From Funneliformis mosseae (Eukaryota > Glomeromycota > Glomeromycetes > Glomerales > Glomeraceae), in NCBI GenBank assembly GCA_910592005.1, contig CAJVPP010001570.1:1-19164 (forward strand): a DNA stretch of 19,164 nt, read 5' to 3'. The notes under the pieces were generated by a model, which saw only the letters and a list, made by a program, of their open reading frames with translations, made no database searches and was not told the DNA's origin. The position numbers were made by a program, and so were the translations under genes. This document shows, piece by piece, positions 10,421 to 19,119 of this stretch; the first letter of the stretch is position 1, and each line of letters starts with the position of its first letter.

Positions 10421-11559
10421 AAATTTTATGACCAGATTATGGGGTCATATTGAAAAGTTTTTAGATCAAATTTACATCTATCCAAAAGTACCCCAATAAC
10501 TTTCATCCATTCGTCTTTACTTTACAATATTACACACTTATACACAGCACAGATTCAAGCAAAGATCTCTAATTTCATTAAATCTATCAATGACAAAGGG
10601 CTATTAGGCACTACATCTTTAATCTGTTCTAGATTACTTCAAAATAATGAATGGCTCACTAAATCATCCCTTGCATTTTGGCTGTATAATAATTCTTTCA
10701 AATTTAAAGACTGGTAGTCCATTCTGCTTTCTGCACTGTAGTCACTTAACATCACCATCTCCAATAATAATACTGAAGCTAATTGTATAATAGGAAGACA
10801 ATTTCCCTTAAGTGAAATATTCACAAAAAAAGATTATCGCACTTTTGCTTCAATTTTAAAAAGCAAACAACTAATGTTTCTTGACCAGATTACAACATCA
10901 GATGATGCAGCACTCTTCACATTACCTGACCTCAAATTTTCAGCAGCTTGTCTAGCAATTCCCAAGACTCCTGCTTGGTTTCTCAAATTACAATCATTAC
11001 TTATATCATCACTTAACACAAGAATCATTCCTTCAAAATTTCATCACCCACATACTAATAATATTTATTTGCTCCCTCTGACCTATATTAAAAGTACTAC
11101 ACATTTTGCTGTGGGTTGGTACTTAAATTCCTATTCTGCTATAATTGGAAAAGTACTCAAAATCAAAAATGATATAGTTCACTTACAACATTTTTTTGCC
11201 TTGCCAAACCATACCTTCAAAACGTCACTTTTGCTATGCAATAAATGCTCCCTCAATGATAATTCTTCCTTTATTCCTTCTAATATGAGAAATAAACAGG
11301 AAGCCTACTTCGTAATGTTACTCTTGCACTTATGTGCTGACATCAAGGCTCCCCTCCTTCCAAATATTAGTCACATTTGTTCTTTGCTCCCTTATATGCT
11401 TTATGAAATTGCTCTATATAGTTACAACTTAAGTAATAATAGTACTCTTAATATCCTACCTACTTTATCTTCTTTACCTTCAACACCTGAACAAATTTTT
11501 AATATAGAAATCCTCAATAGCTTAGACAACTTTAAAATTCATTTCATACAATCAACTGA

Positions 11560-11990
11560 CCTCTCATTTTATATTAATGTTTCCTTATCAATTTAGGTAC
11601 TTCTTCAATCTGTATGGACGTGGCCTGGTTGCAATCCAATCCTTTAGCACCTTTACTTTCTTTTAATGCTTCACTTATCCTTTCTCAACCTTCATTTTCT
11701 CTAGCAGAACTAGTGGTAGTATTATCTGCTATATATATAACACCCACATATGCTACAGTTAATATTTTCACAGACTCACAAAATGTCATTTCATCTTTTG
11801 ATAAAATGAACTACTTCTACACTTTCTCCCCTATCTTTAACCCCTTTTTAAAATTTTCTTTTACCCAATTTTGTTTCTTGTCATAAAGTTAATCAAGAAA
11901 AAGCCTATCTCCATTGAATTTCACAAAGTCAAAGCTCACTCAGACAATCATTACAATAATATAGTTGATGCATTAGCAAAAGCTAATGGT
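11560..11990 (+). other. RNase H domain of LINE ORF2
   Basis: The domain degrades the RNA strand of the RNA/DNA hybrid. The first strand reads FYINVSL where FYTDGS-like sequence is expected; the catalytic position is AAT, Asn (11576-11578). After a frameshift near 11597 come AELVVVLSAI (Glu 11707-11709) and IFTDSQNVI (Asp 11773-11775). In a third frame, KVKAHSDNHYNNIVDALAKA supplies His (11937-11939) and Asp (11967-11969). Three of the four acidic residues remain, in different frames. Confidence 0.85.
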
Positions 11991-12328
11991 TCCCCACTTA
12001 CTCTGAATAATAAACTTCTAGGATACCATTATAATCTTTATTTTAATGAGGATATTATATTAATATCACCCAGATTGTTCATGAAAGATCTTCTTAGATC
12101 AATCGATTTTCATAATTTACAACTCCTTTCTCACTTTAACAAATACAATACAATGGAGTTGGATTGGATCTGTACTTCTTCATTCTCAATGACAATGAAA
12201 ACAACTCTTATACATTCTTCAAAGCCTCTTCCATTCGCAAATTTAAAACTAAGCTTATGCTTAAACTGCTTCCTACCCTTGAAATCCTCAAAACAAGACA
12301 TCCAAATCTATATGACCAATCATGGAAG

Positions 12329-12379
12329 TGTCCTAGATGTTCAATTAGTGATGAAACCTTTAATCACATTTGAACTTGT
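12329..12379 (+). other. C-terminal CCHC-like zinc finger of LINE ORF2
   Basis: CPRCSISDETFNHI, stop, TC: Cys 12329-12331 and 12338-12340, His 12365-12367, Cys 12377-12379, with a TGA at 12371-12373 probably replacing a Trp codon. A similar Cys-Cys-His-Cys finger lies after the RNase H domain in many LINE ORF2 proteins. Confidence 0.75.
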
Positions 12380-12892
12380 GCCAAAATTGAACACCAAGTC
12401 ATCAACGTTATAACCTCGACCAAAAATTTTTTCATACAACATCTCATTGCATTAATCTCAGATATACAAAACTTTGCAGATCTCTTAGATTCAACCATCT
12501 GATCCTTAAATAATCAACCTGACTCTTTTAACTTTATTGACCTGATCAAAGGAATTGTACCCCTTTTCTTATTCAAAAAAACACACTGCCTTATTAACAA
12601 CCTCTAATTAACAAATGATGTCTTATCTTCTACCTACCATCATGCATTTTCCCAAATAAAATCCATTTGGATTGATCGTTGCAGTGATATCAAAAACTTT
12701 GAAAACATCAATAACATCTCACTCAATGATCGAAAATTGCATTTCACTAACACCAGCTTTCCCTCATCACTATCACATAATTTTAATATCCCTTCTTATT
12801 TTATCTTCTCCTTTAGATTTAGTACGAACTGGTTGAATTTTTAGATAGGTAGCAATCACGCCCCCTATGCTGGATGGTTGATCCTATTCTAA

Positions 12893-13061
12893 ATTTATTT
12901 GAATAGGTTAGTCTGGAACGGTGCAAGATTGATTTTGATTTAGCTTTATTGTTAAATAGAAATTTTTGTACTTTCTATCTTGTAATTTGTAATTTTGTAA
13001 AAATCTATTTTACTCTTAAATAAAGTTTGTGCAAAGCTACCGCACGTTAAAAAAAAAAAAA
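12893..13061 (+). other. LINE 3' UTR and poly(A) tail
   Basis: Untranslated sequence follows the last ORF2 stop. AATAAA at 13019-13024 lies about 25 bases before an uninterrupted A run (13049-13061), followed by T and five more A. This gives a normal polyadenylation arrangement and fixes both the 3' boundary and the orientation of the LINE. Confidence 0.8.
13019..13024 (+). promoter_or_regulatory. Polyadenylation signal AATAAA of the LINE
   Basis: A canonical hexamer 25 bases upstream of the genomic poly(A) run at 13049. Confidence 0.7.
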
Positions 13062-13062
13062 T

Positions 13063-13404
13063 AAAAATGTTGTTCTAGATGAAGATGGTAAGTGTATTGA
13101 TTTAAACATGTTATTTTGACGGATTTAAGACGATTTATAAATATTTTTCTTATAATATTAGAGCCAGTTTCGTTTGCTTCAGATGCTTCTATTTTAAAAG
13201 AATTAGAGGGTATGAACGTTTATATTATTTGCTAAGTCAAACTATAATTCTTTAATGAATAAGATTTTATTAAAAAAATATATATATTATTCAATGATTG
13301 GTGATATGCTATAGAATTTAAGTCATTTAATTTTCCTATCGAGATATTTTTAACATGTAAACTGAACTTTTAATTAAATTTCAAATGATTAATTATACTA
13401 GGGA
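13063..13404 (+). pseudogene. Short exons of an unrecognised host gene, with spliceosomal introns
   Basis: Directly behind the LINE tail, AAT GTT GTT CTA GAT GAA GAT G reads NVVLDED and stops at a GTAAGT donor (13088). A 74-nt intron ends in TATTAG (13161). Exon 13162-13209 continues in phase as EPVSFASDASILKELE. A GTATGA donor at 13210 opens a 105-nt intron ending CTATAG (13314). The next exon reads EFKSFNFPIEIFLT, then either a stop at 13371-13373 or a GTAAAC donor at 13357 leading to the AG at 13400-13401. Joined frames stay open across both introns, which is unlikely by chance. No family is recognised. The upstream part of the gene is missing and no matching coding sequence is visible in front of the LINE. 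It may be a gene broken by the LINE or a surviving 3' part. Confidence 0.55.
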
Positions 13405-16400
13405 GTAAGTTATTGCAATTTTTTTATATTGTAATTTAAACTTAACTAATTTATTTTAAAATATTTATTTAAATAGTTATCAACATTTTAGTCAGTAAGT
13501 AATTTATATTATTTATCTATATTTAAATATACTTTATATAATAATTTCATCTTGATTAAATTTGATTTCAAATATTATAGATCGTAAGTTACAGTATATT
13601 TACTTTTTAATTCAATTTAAATAAATAATATTAATATATATTGATAATATTACAGAAAGTAAGTTGATTATTTAGGTTTTGACGAATCAAATTAATTTGT
13701 TAATTTTTAAAATTTTTATTTAAATAAAATATATTTAATAATTTAGATTGTAAATTATTTTCATTAATTATCAGTATTTAATTATACTTTTTACTGTAAT
13801 TTAAATTCAACTAAATTTTTTATTTAAAAAACTAAAGGGAGTAAGTTATTTTATGATTATTAATATTTAATTATACTTTTTACTAATATTTAATCTTTTA
13901 TTTAAAAAATATCTAATGATTAATAATATAATAGATTGTAAGTTATTTTTATTGATTATTGGTATTTAATTATACTTTTTACTGTAATTTAAATTCAACT
14001 AAATTTTTATTTAAAAACTAAAGGGTGTAAGTTATTTTTATTTGATTATCAGTAATCAATTAAACTTTTCACTATAATTTAAACTCAACTAAATTTTTTT
14101 TTTAAAAAAATATTACTAAAGGAGGTAAGGTATTTTTATTGATTATTAATATTAGTATTTAATTATATTTTAAAATTTTCATTAAAAAAATATTTATTAA
14201 TTAATAACATAATAGATAGTAAGTAATTTTTATTGATAATTAGTATTTAATTATTATTTTACTGTATTTAAACTCAACTAAATTTTTTATTTAAAAAAAT
14301 ATTTAATGATTAAAAATAAATAGATGGTAAGTTATTTAATTATGCTTTTTATTATAAATTAAATTCAACTAAATATATTATTTAAAAATATAACAGATGA
14401 TTAGCTACTTTTATTAATTATTAGTATTTAATTATACTTTTTACTGTTATTTAAATTCAACTAAATTTTTTATTTAAAAAATATTTAATAATTAATAATA
14501 TAATAGATGGTAAGTTATTTTATTAATTATCAGTATTTAATTACATTTTTACTATAATTTAAACTCAATTAACTTCTTATTTAAAAAAATATTAATGATT
14601 AATAATATATAGATAGTAAGTTAATTTTTATTTAATTATAAATTATTTACTTTTTATTATAATTTAACTTAACTAAATTTATTATTTAAAAAAAAATTTA
14701 ATAATTAATAATATAATAAATGGTAAGTTATTTTGATTATCTGTATTTAATTATACTTTTTGCTATAATTTAAATTCAATTAAAATTTTTATTAAAAAAC
14801 TAAAAGGCGTAAGTTATTTTATTTGATTATTAGTATTTAATTATACTTTTAACTATAATTAAAATCAATTAAATTTTTATTAAAAAATTAAAGGAAGTAA
14901 GTTATTTTATTGATTATTAGTATATAATTATACTTTTTACTATAATTTAAACTTAAATAAATTTTTTATTTACAAATTTATTTAATTATTAATAATATAA
15001 TAGATGGTAAATTATTTATTTAATTATCTGTATTTAATTATATTTTTTTACTTTAAGTTTAAAATTAACTATGTTTTATTTAAAAAATATTTATTGATTA
15101 ATAATCTATTAGATTGTAAGTTAATATTAGTTATTAGTATTTAATTATATCTTTTACATTATTTAAATTTAACTAAATTTTTTATTTAAAAAATTAAGGG
15201 CGTAAGTTATTTTTTATTTGATTATTAGTATTTATTTATACTTTTACTATTATTTAAGCTTAACTAAATTTTTTATTTAAAAAAATATATAAATTAGTTT
15301 GTAAATTATATTTATTGATTTTTAGTTTTAATTATACTTTTTACTATTAATTTAAATTTAATTAAATTTTTTATTTAAAAAAAATACTTAATAAAATAAT
15401 AGATAGTAAGTCTTTATTGATTATTAATATTTAATTATATTTTTTATTGTAATTTAAACTGAATTAAAATTTTATTTAAAAAATATTAATTATTAATATA
15501 ATAGATGGTAAGTTATTTTATTTAATATTAATATTTAATTATATTTTTATTATAATTTAATCTAAACAAATATTTATTTTAAAAAATAATAGATAGTAAG
15601 TTATTTTTATTGATTATTAGTATTTAATTATACTTTTACAATAATTTAAACTTTACTAAATTTTTTATTTAAAAAATATTTCTATTAATTATTAAACTTT
15701 AATTATACTTTATTATAATATAAATTCAATTAAATTTTTTATTTAAAAAATATTTTATAATTAATAAAATAATAGATGGTAGTTATTTTGTTTATTATTA
15801 TTTAATTATACTTTTACTATTATTTAAATTTAATTAAATTTTTATTTAAATAAATAAAGGACATAAGTTATTTTTATTTAATTATTAGTATTTAATTATA
15901 CTTTATATTATAATTTAATTTAAGTAAATTTTTTATTTAAAAAATTATCTAAATGGTTAATAATATAATAGATAGTAAGTCATTTTTTTAATTATCAGTA
16001 TTTAATTATATTTTTCACTATAATTTAAACTTAATTAAATTTTTATTTAATAAACTAAAGGAAGTAAGTTATTTTATTAATTATCAGTTTTATTTATATT
16101 TTTTTATTGTAATTTAAATTCAACTTATTTTTTATTTAGGGAATAAGTTTTTTATTAATTATAATATTTAATTTTACTATTTATTGTAATTTGAACTCAA
16201 TTAAATTATTTATTTAAAAATTAAAGGAAGTAAGTTATTTTATTGATTATTAGTATTTAATAATTCTTTTTACTGCATTTAAATTTAATTAAATTTTATT
16301 TAATAATTAAAGAACGTAAGTTATTTTTATTTAATAATTTATAATTAATTATATTTTTTACTATAATTTAAACTCTACTAAATTATTTATTTAAAAAAAT

Positions 16401-17189
16401 ATTTATTGAATAATTATATAAAAGCTGGTAAGCTATTTTATTAATTATTAGAATTTAATTATACTTTTTTATAGTTATTTAAATTCTATTAATTTTTTAT
16501 ATAAAAAATATTAATGATTAAAATATAATAGATTGTAAGTCATTTTATTAATTATTAATATTTAATTATAATTTTATTGTAATTCAAAATCAATTAAAAT
16601 ATTATTTAAAAAATTAAAGGGAGTAAGTTATTTTTATTAATAACTATTTTTATACTTTTTAATGTAATTTAAATGTAATTTAAATTCAATTAAATTTTTA
16701 TTTTAAAATTAAAGGAAGTAAGTTTTTATTAGTATATAATTGTATTTTTTACTATAATTTAAATTTAACTAAATTTTTATTTAAAAATTATATATAATTA
16801 ATAATATAATAAATAGATGGTAAATTATTTTTATTTATTAATTATATTTAATTATACTTTTTTATAATAAGTTTAAATTTAACAAATTTTTTATTTAAAA
16901 TAATATTTATTTCTTAATAATATAATAGATTGTAAGTTATTTTTTATTAATTATTAGTATTTTAATTATACTTTTTACTTGTAATTTAAATTTTTTATTT
17001 AAAAAATTAAGGGAGTAAGTAGTTTTATTTAATTTTAAGTATTTATTTATACTTATTATTATAATTTAAACTTTATTAAATTTTTATTTGATAATATGAT
17101 AGATGGTAAGTAATTTATTAATTATTTAATTAAACTTTTTACTGTATTTTATACTCAATTAAATTTTTTATTTAGATAGTAAGTTATTT
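13402..17189 (+). repeat. Tandem array of ~40 units carrying AG-N3-GTAAGT
   Basis: Units of about 75-112 bp run head to tail. A typical unit is GTAAGTTATTTTTATTGATT, then ATTAGTATTTAATTATAC, TTTTTACTATAATTTAAA, CTCAACTAAATTTTTTATTT and AAAAA. It closes either as CTAAAGGGA (~88-bp type) or as ATATTTAATGATTAATAATA plus TAATAGATG (~108-bp type), followed by the next GTAAGT. GTAAGT-like cores start at 13405, 13495, 13584, 13659, 13750, 13841, 13938, 14027, 14125, 14219, 14327, 14510, 14616, 14723, 14809, 14897, 15007, 15116, 15202, 15301, 15406, 15508, 15596, 15975, 16064, 16230, 16316, 16428, 16535, 16623, 16718, 16820, 16932, 17015, 17106 and 17179. More degraded copies lie near 14398, 15778, 15863 and 16141. 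There are no coding frames of any length. It could be a satellite or a chain of introns. Confidence 0.85.
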
Positions 17190-17193
17190 TTAA

Positions 17194-17913
17194 AGCTCTG
17201 AACGGTTCAGATTAATCTGAAAATTTTCGGTTCAGATTAACTTCGGTTCAGTTTCGGATTGCAAAAAATTCAATCCGAAAATTTTCGGTTTAGTTCAGAT
17301 TTTTTTTGGATTATAAATCTAATCCGAACTGAAAAAAATCTGAACTGAACCGAAAATTTTGGATTAATCCGAAAGTTCAGTTCAATATATTCGAATCTTG
17401 AAGGGAACCTAATGTGCGATTCTCTAAAGAGTTTCGCAAAATAATTGCGAAACTCTAAGAGGATCACAAATTACTTGCGAAACTCTAAGGGGAATCGCAA
17501 AACTCTAAGAGGATCGCAAATTACTTGCAAATCTCTAAGGGAATCGCAAAGTAATTGCGAAACTCTTAAGAGAATCGCAAATTACTTGCGAAACTCTAAG
17601 GGAATCGCAAAGTAATTGCGAATCTCTTAAGAGAATCGCAAATTACTTGCGAAACTCTAAGAGAATCGCGAAATAATTGCGAAACTCTTTAGAGAATCAC
17701 ACATTAGGTTCCCTTCGAGATTTGAATATATTGAACTGAACTTTCGGATTAATCTGAAATTTTCAGTTCAGTTCAGATTTTTACCAGTTTACGGTTCAGT
17801 TCAGTTTCAGATTGGCATTTTTAAGATTTATAATCCAAACCGAACCAAACTGGAATTTTCGGTTCGGTTTCAGATTGACCTATAATCTGGACTGAACCGA
17901 ACCGTTCAGAGCA
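17194..17913. mobile_element. 720-bp foldback transposon-like element
   Basis: The outer ends are inverted copies: GCTCTGAACGGTTCAG at 17195, and the reverse complement of the right end GCTCTGAACGGTTCGGTTCA (to 17912). Arms of roughly 220-240 bp follow, rich in TTCGGTTCAG and TCCGAA motifs. The inner part is nearly identical: AATCCGAAAGTTCAGTTCAA to AAGGGAACCTAATGTG appears inverted on both sides (17365-17416 and 17700-17750). TTAA lies immediately outside each end (17190-17193 and 17914-17917), a likely target-site duplication. No protein is encoded; the minus-strand frame at 17270-17467 only reads through the repeats. It is probably non-autonomous and much richer in G and C than its host DNA. 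Confidence 0.85.
17429..17698. repeat. Palindromic ~61-bp tandem repeats in the core of the foldback element
   Basis: The core alternates GCAAATTACTTGCGAAACTC and GCAAAGTAATTGCGAATCTC-type segments with TAAGGGAATC or TTAAGAGAATC between them. Copies of CAAATTACTTGC start near 17467, 17517, 17578 and 17639, giving about 61-bp spacing with one shorter unit. Each unit is itself partly self-complementary (TTGCGA...TCGCAA), so the core can form several small hairpins inside the large one. Confidence 0.8.
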
Positions 17914-17917
17914 TTAA

Positions 17918-18399
17918 TCATTATTTCTTATTAGACTTACCAAAGAAAATTTTTTAAAAAAAAATATAATTATTATATAACTAAAACATAGTAAATTTTC
18001 TAATTTTTTATATAAATGCACAAATTTATTTTAAAAAATTTGAACTTTTAAAAAAAAAATAAATAATTTTAAAATATTTAAGGCAGAGTATTACATCAGA
18101 TTATTTCGTAGCTGATAGTTATTATTGTGTATATGTGTATAAAGAGATGTCAATTTTTGATAATTCTGTAAACCGTTATATTAGTAATCGTCATAAAAGG
18201 TAATTGATTCTTAGAACTTGATTTTTTTTCTTCAAGATCTTAAATCACTAATAATTTCTTTTTATGCTTAGCAACTTTAACTTTCTTCAAAGATATAATT
18301 GTATAGTTTCATATATCAAAATCGATAGTTTTGAGTATAATTTATGTATTAAAAATAATTAATTAGTGTCGATCAGTTGAAAGTTCTATTGCTCAACCT
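17918..18399. other. AT-rich spacer after the array
   Basis: Mostly A/T runs. The bases right after the foldback (CATTATTTCTTATTAG, ending 17934) appear to be the remainder of the last array unit. Apart from a possible exon at 18087-18199 nothing is recognised. Confidence 0.4.
18087..18199 (+). other. Possible isolated exon, unrecognised
   Basis: An open stretch that is less AT-biased than its surroundings reads SITSDYFVADSYYCVYVY, then KEMSIFDNSVNRYISNRHKR. It is preceded by TTAAGGCAG, an acceptable acceptor, and followed by G|GTAATT, a plausible donor; without splicing it ends at TAA 18201-18203. No family is recognised and there is no start codon at its head. It may be an exon, a mobile-element scrap or chance. 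Confidence 0.25.
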
Positions 18400-18948
18400 A
18401 TATTTTTACCTAGCTATGATTTTGTTAATATCAATCAATCCATTATTCACACAACACTCAATTACAAAAAAAACTAGACTTTCAATACTAAGATATGTCT
18501 AAAGATAATTGAAATGCTTTTGATACCTCTGTAAATCACAGATACAAAAACACAAGATTAAATCTTCTCATATTAAATAACATTCGCACTATTCACCATT
18601 ATAATTTTTATTGAAATCTGTTATAAAAATCGATCATTAATGTTGCTACTAAAATAATCCCTAACAAATATACTTTACACCATACTCGAGACCTAAGACT
18701 TCATATCATCAGGATGATATATAAACATATTAAACTAGTACAAAAACTTTGTAAATTAAGTAATAAATGCATTGCTCAGAATTGTGTTGATCCTAAATGG
18801 ATTATTCTTTATAAGAAAATATACATTTTCTCATCAGAATTTGATATGACACTTCTAGATATAAGTCAATCATCTATTGATAACATTCGTATCATCAAAC
18901 TGCAGTTATTGACCATTGCAAAATACTATCTACAGCTAGAGTTCTGGA
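18400..18948 (+). pseudogene. Fragment of a second LINE ORF2 (endonuclease end and linker)
   Basis: The best frame reads PSYDFVNINQSIIHTTLNYK, then RLSILRYVSKDN, stop, NAFDTS, and after further stops SIINVATKIIPNK, RDLRLH, MIYKHIKLVQKLCKLSNKCI and VDPKWIILYKKIYIFSSEFD. It ends near ILKLQLLTIAKYYLQLEF-like sequence at about 18940. The middle part aligns with the linker of the large LINE: IPNK-TRDLRL-IYKHIKLVQKLCKLSNKCI against IPFR-SHDLRP-LYKQLILLQKFLRTTKKCI (about 8625-8735). No RT, RNase H or ORF1 is present, so it is an internal fragment, cut off on the right by a foldback element. It is diverged from the first LINE and thus from another family or an old copy. Confidence 0.65.
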
Positions 18949-19119
18949 CAAGTCAAGTTAACTTACGAGTCAGATAAGCTAAGTCGAGTTTAAATTGAGT
19001 CAAGTTTATATTTTTTTGATTCGATAATTTGCGAGTCAAATCAAATTTGAGTCGAGTTAAATATTTAACTCGACTCGATTTAAACTCGACTCAAACTCGA
19101 CTTAACTCGAGTTGACTTG
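18949..19119. mobile_element. Small foldback element rich in TCGAGT/ACTCGA
   Basis: The left end reads CAAGTCAAGTTAACTTACGA; the reverse complement of the right end (to 19119) reads CAAGTCAACTCGAGTTAAGT. Both arms then repeat GAGTCGAGTTTAAAT-like words, so the 171 bp can fold on itself. It encodes nothing and abuts the end of the LINE ORF2 fragment. The target-site duplication is unclear. It fits a MITE or foldback element, or a degenerate inverted microsatellite built from a TCGAGT word. Confidence 0.65.

Larger units (their letters stand above)
7546..12892 (+). pseudogene. LINE ORF2 pseudogene: endonuclease, reverse transcriptase, RNase H, zinc finger
   Basis: ORF2 nicks the target, reverse-transcribes the element RNA and degrades it. 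From ATG 7546 the order is EEP endonuclease (about 7670-8400), linker (8400-9100), RT fingers/palm/thumb (9250-10420), connection (10420-11530), RNase H (11550-11990) and a C-terminal CCHC-like finger (12329-12379). The tail is FSTNWLNF, stop at 12842, SNHAPYAGWLILF, stop at 12890-12892. The reading frame changes near 7865, 8030, 9010, 9548, 11597, 11885 and 12170, with many in-frame stops between. The long stretch 9550-11596 stays in one frame apart from stops at 9956, 10346, 10436 and two near 10715-10730. Length, about 1,780 codons, suits a full ORF2 of this class. Confidence 0.9.
5384..13061 (+). mobile_element. Dead non-LTR retrotransposon (LINE with EEP, RT and RNase H)
   Basis: A two-ORF LINE in plus orientation. 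ORF1 is an RNA-binding protein with a CCHC knuckle. ORF2 has an N-terminal AP-type endonuclease, a reverse transcriptase with AYMDD, an RNase H domain and a C-terminal zinc finger. The 3' end has AATAAA and a 13-base poly(A) run. Endonuclease plus RNase H places it with the I/Tad-like groups of LINEs; the clade is not decided. Its GC content and codon use stand out from the surrounding DNA. Every domain carries stops or frameshifts, and two catalytic aspartates are replaced by asparagine, so this copy is inactive. The start given is the ORF1 ATG; the true 5' end is probably 50-160 bases further upstream. Confidence 0.9.

Noticed and set aside
10639..11028. Minus-strand open frames of about 60 codons
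   Set aside because: They are antisense to the continuous ORF2 frame (9550-11596) and have no recognisable features.
5384..12892. Reassigned stop codon explaining the broken LINE frames
   Set aside because: All three stop codons occur in-frame, and true frameshifts plus active-site changes are also present, so pseudogenisation is the better explanation.
13402..17189. CRISPR array or prokaryotic repeat
   Set aside because: The whole unit is repeated without unique spacers, the context is eukaryotic, and there are no cas genes.
17270..17467. 65-codon minus-strand gene
   Set aside because: It reads only through inverted-repeat DNA of the foldback element and its peptide reflects the repeated words.
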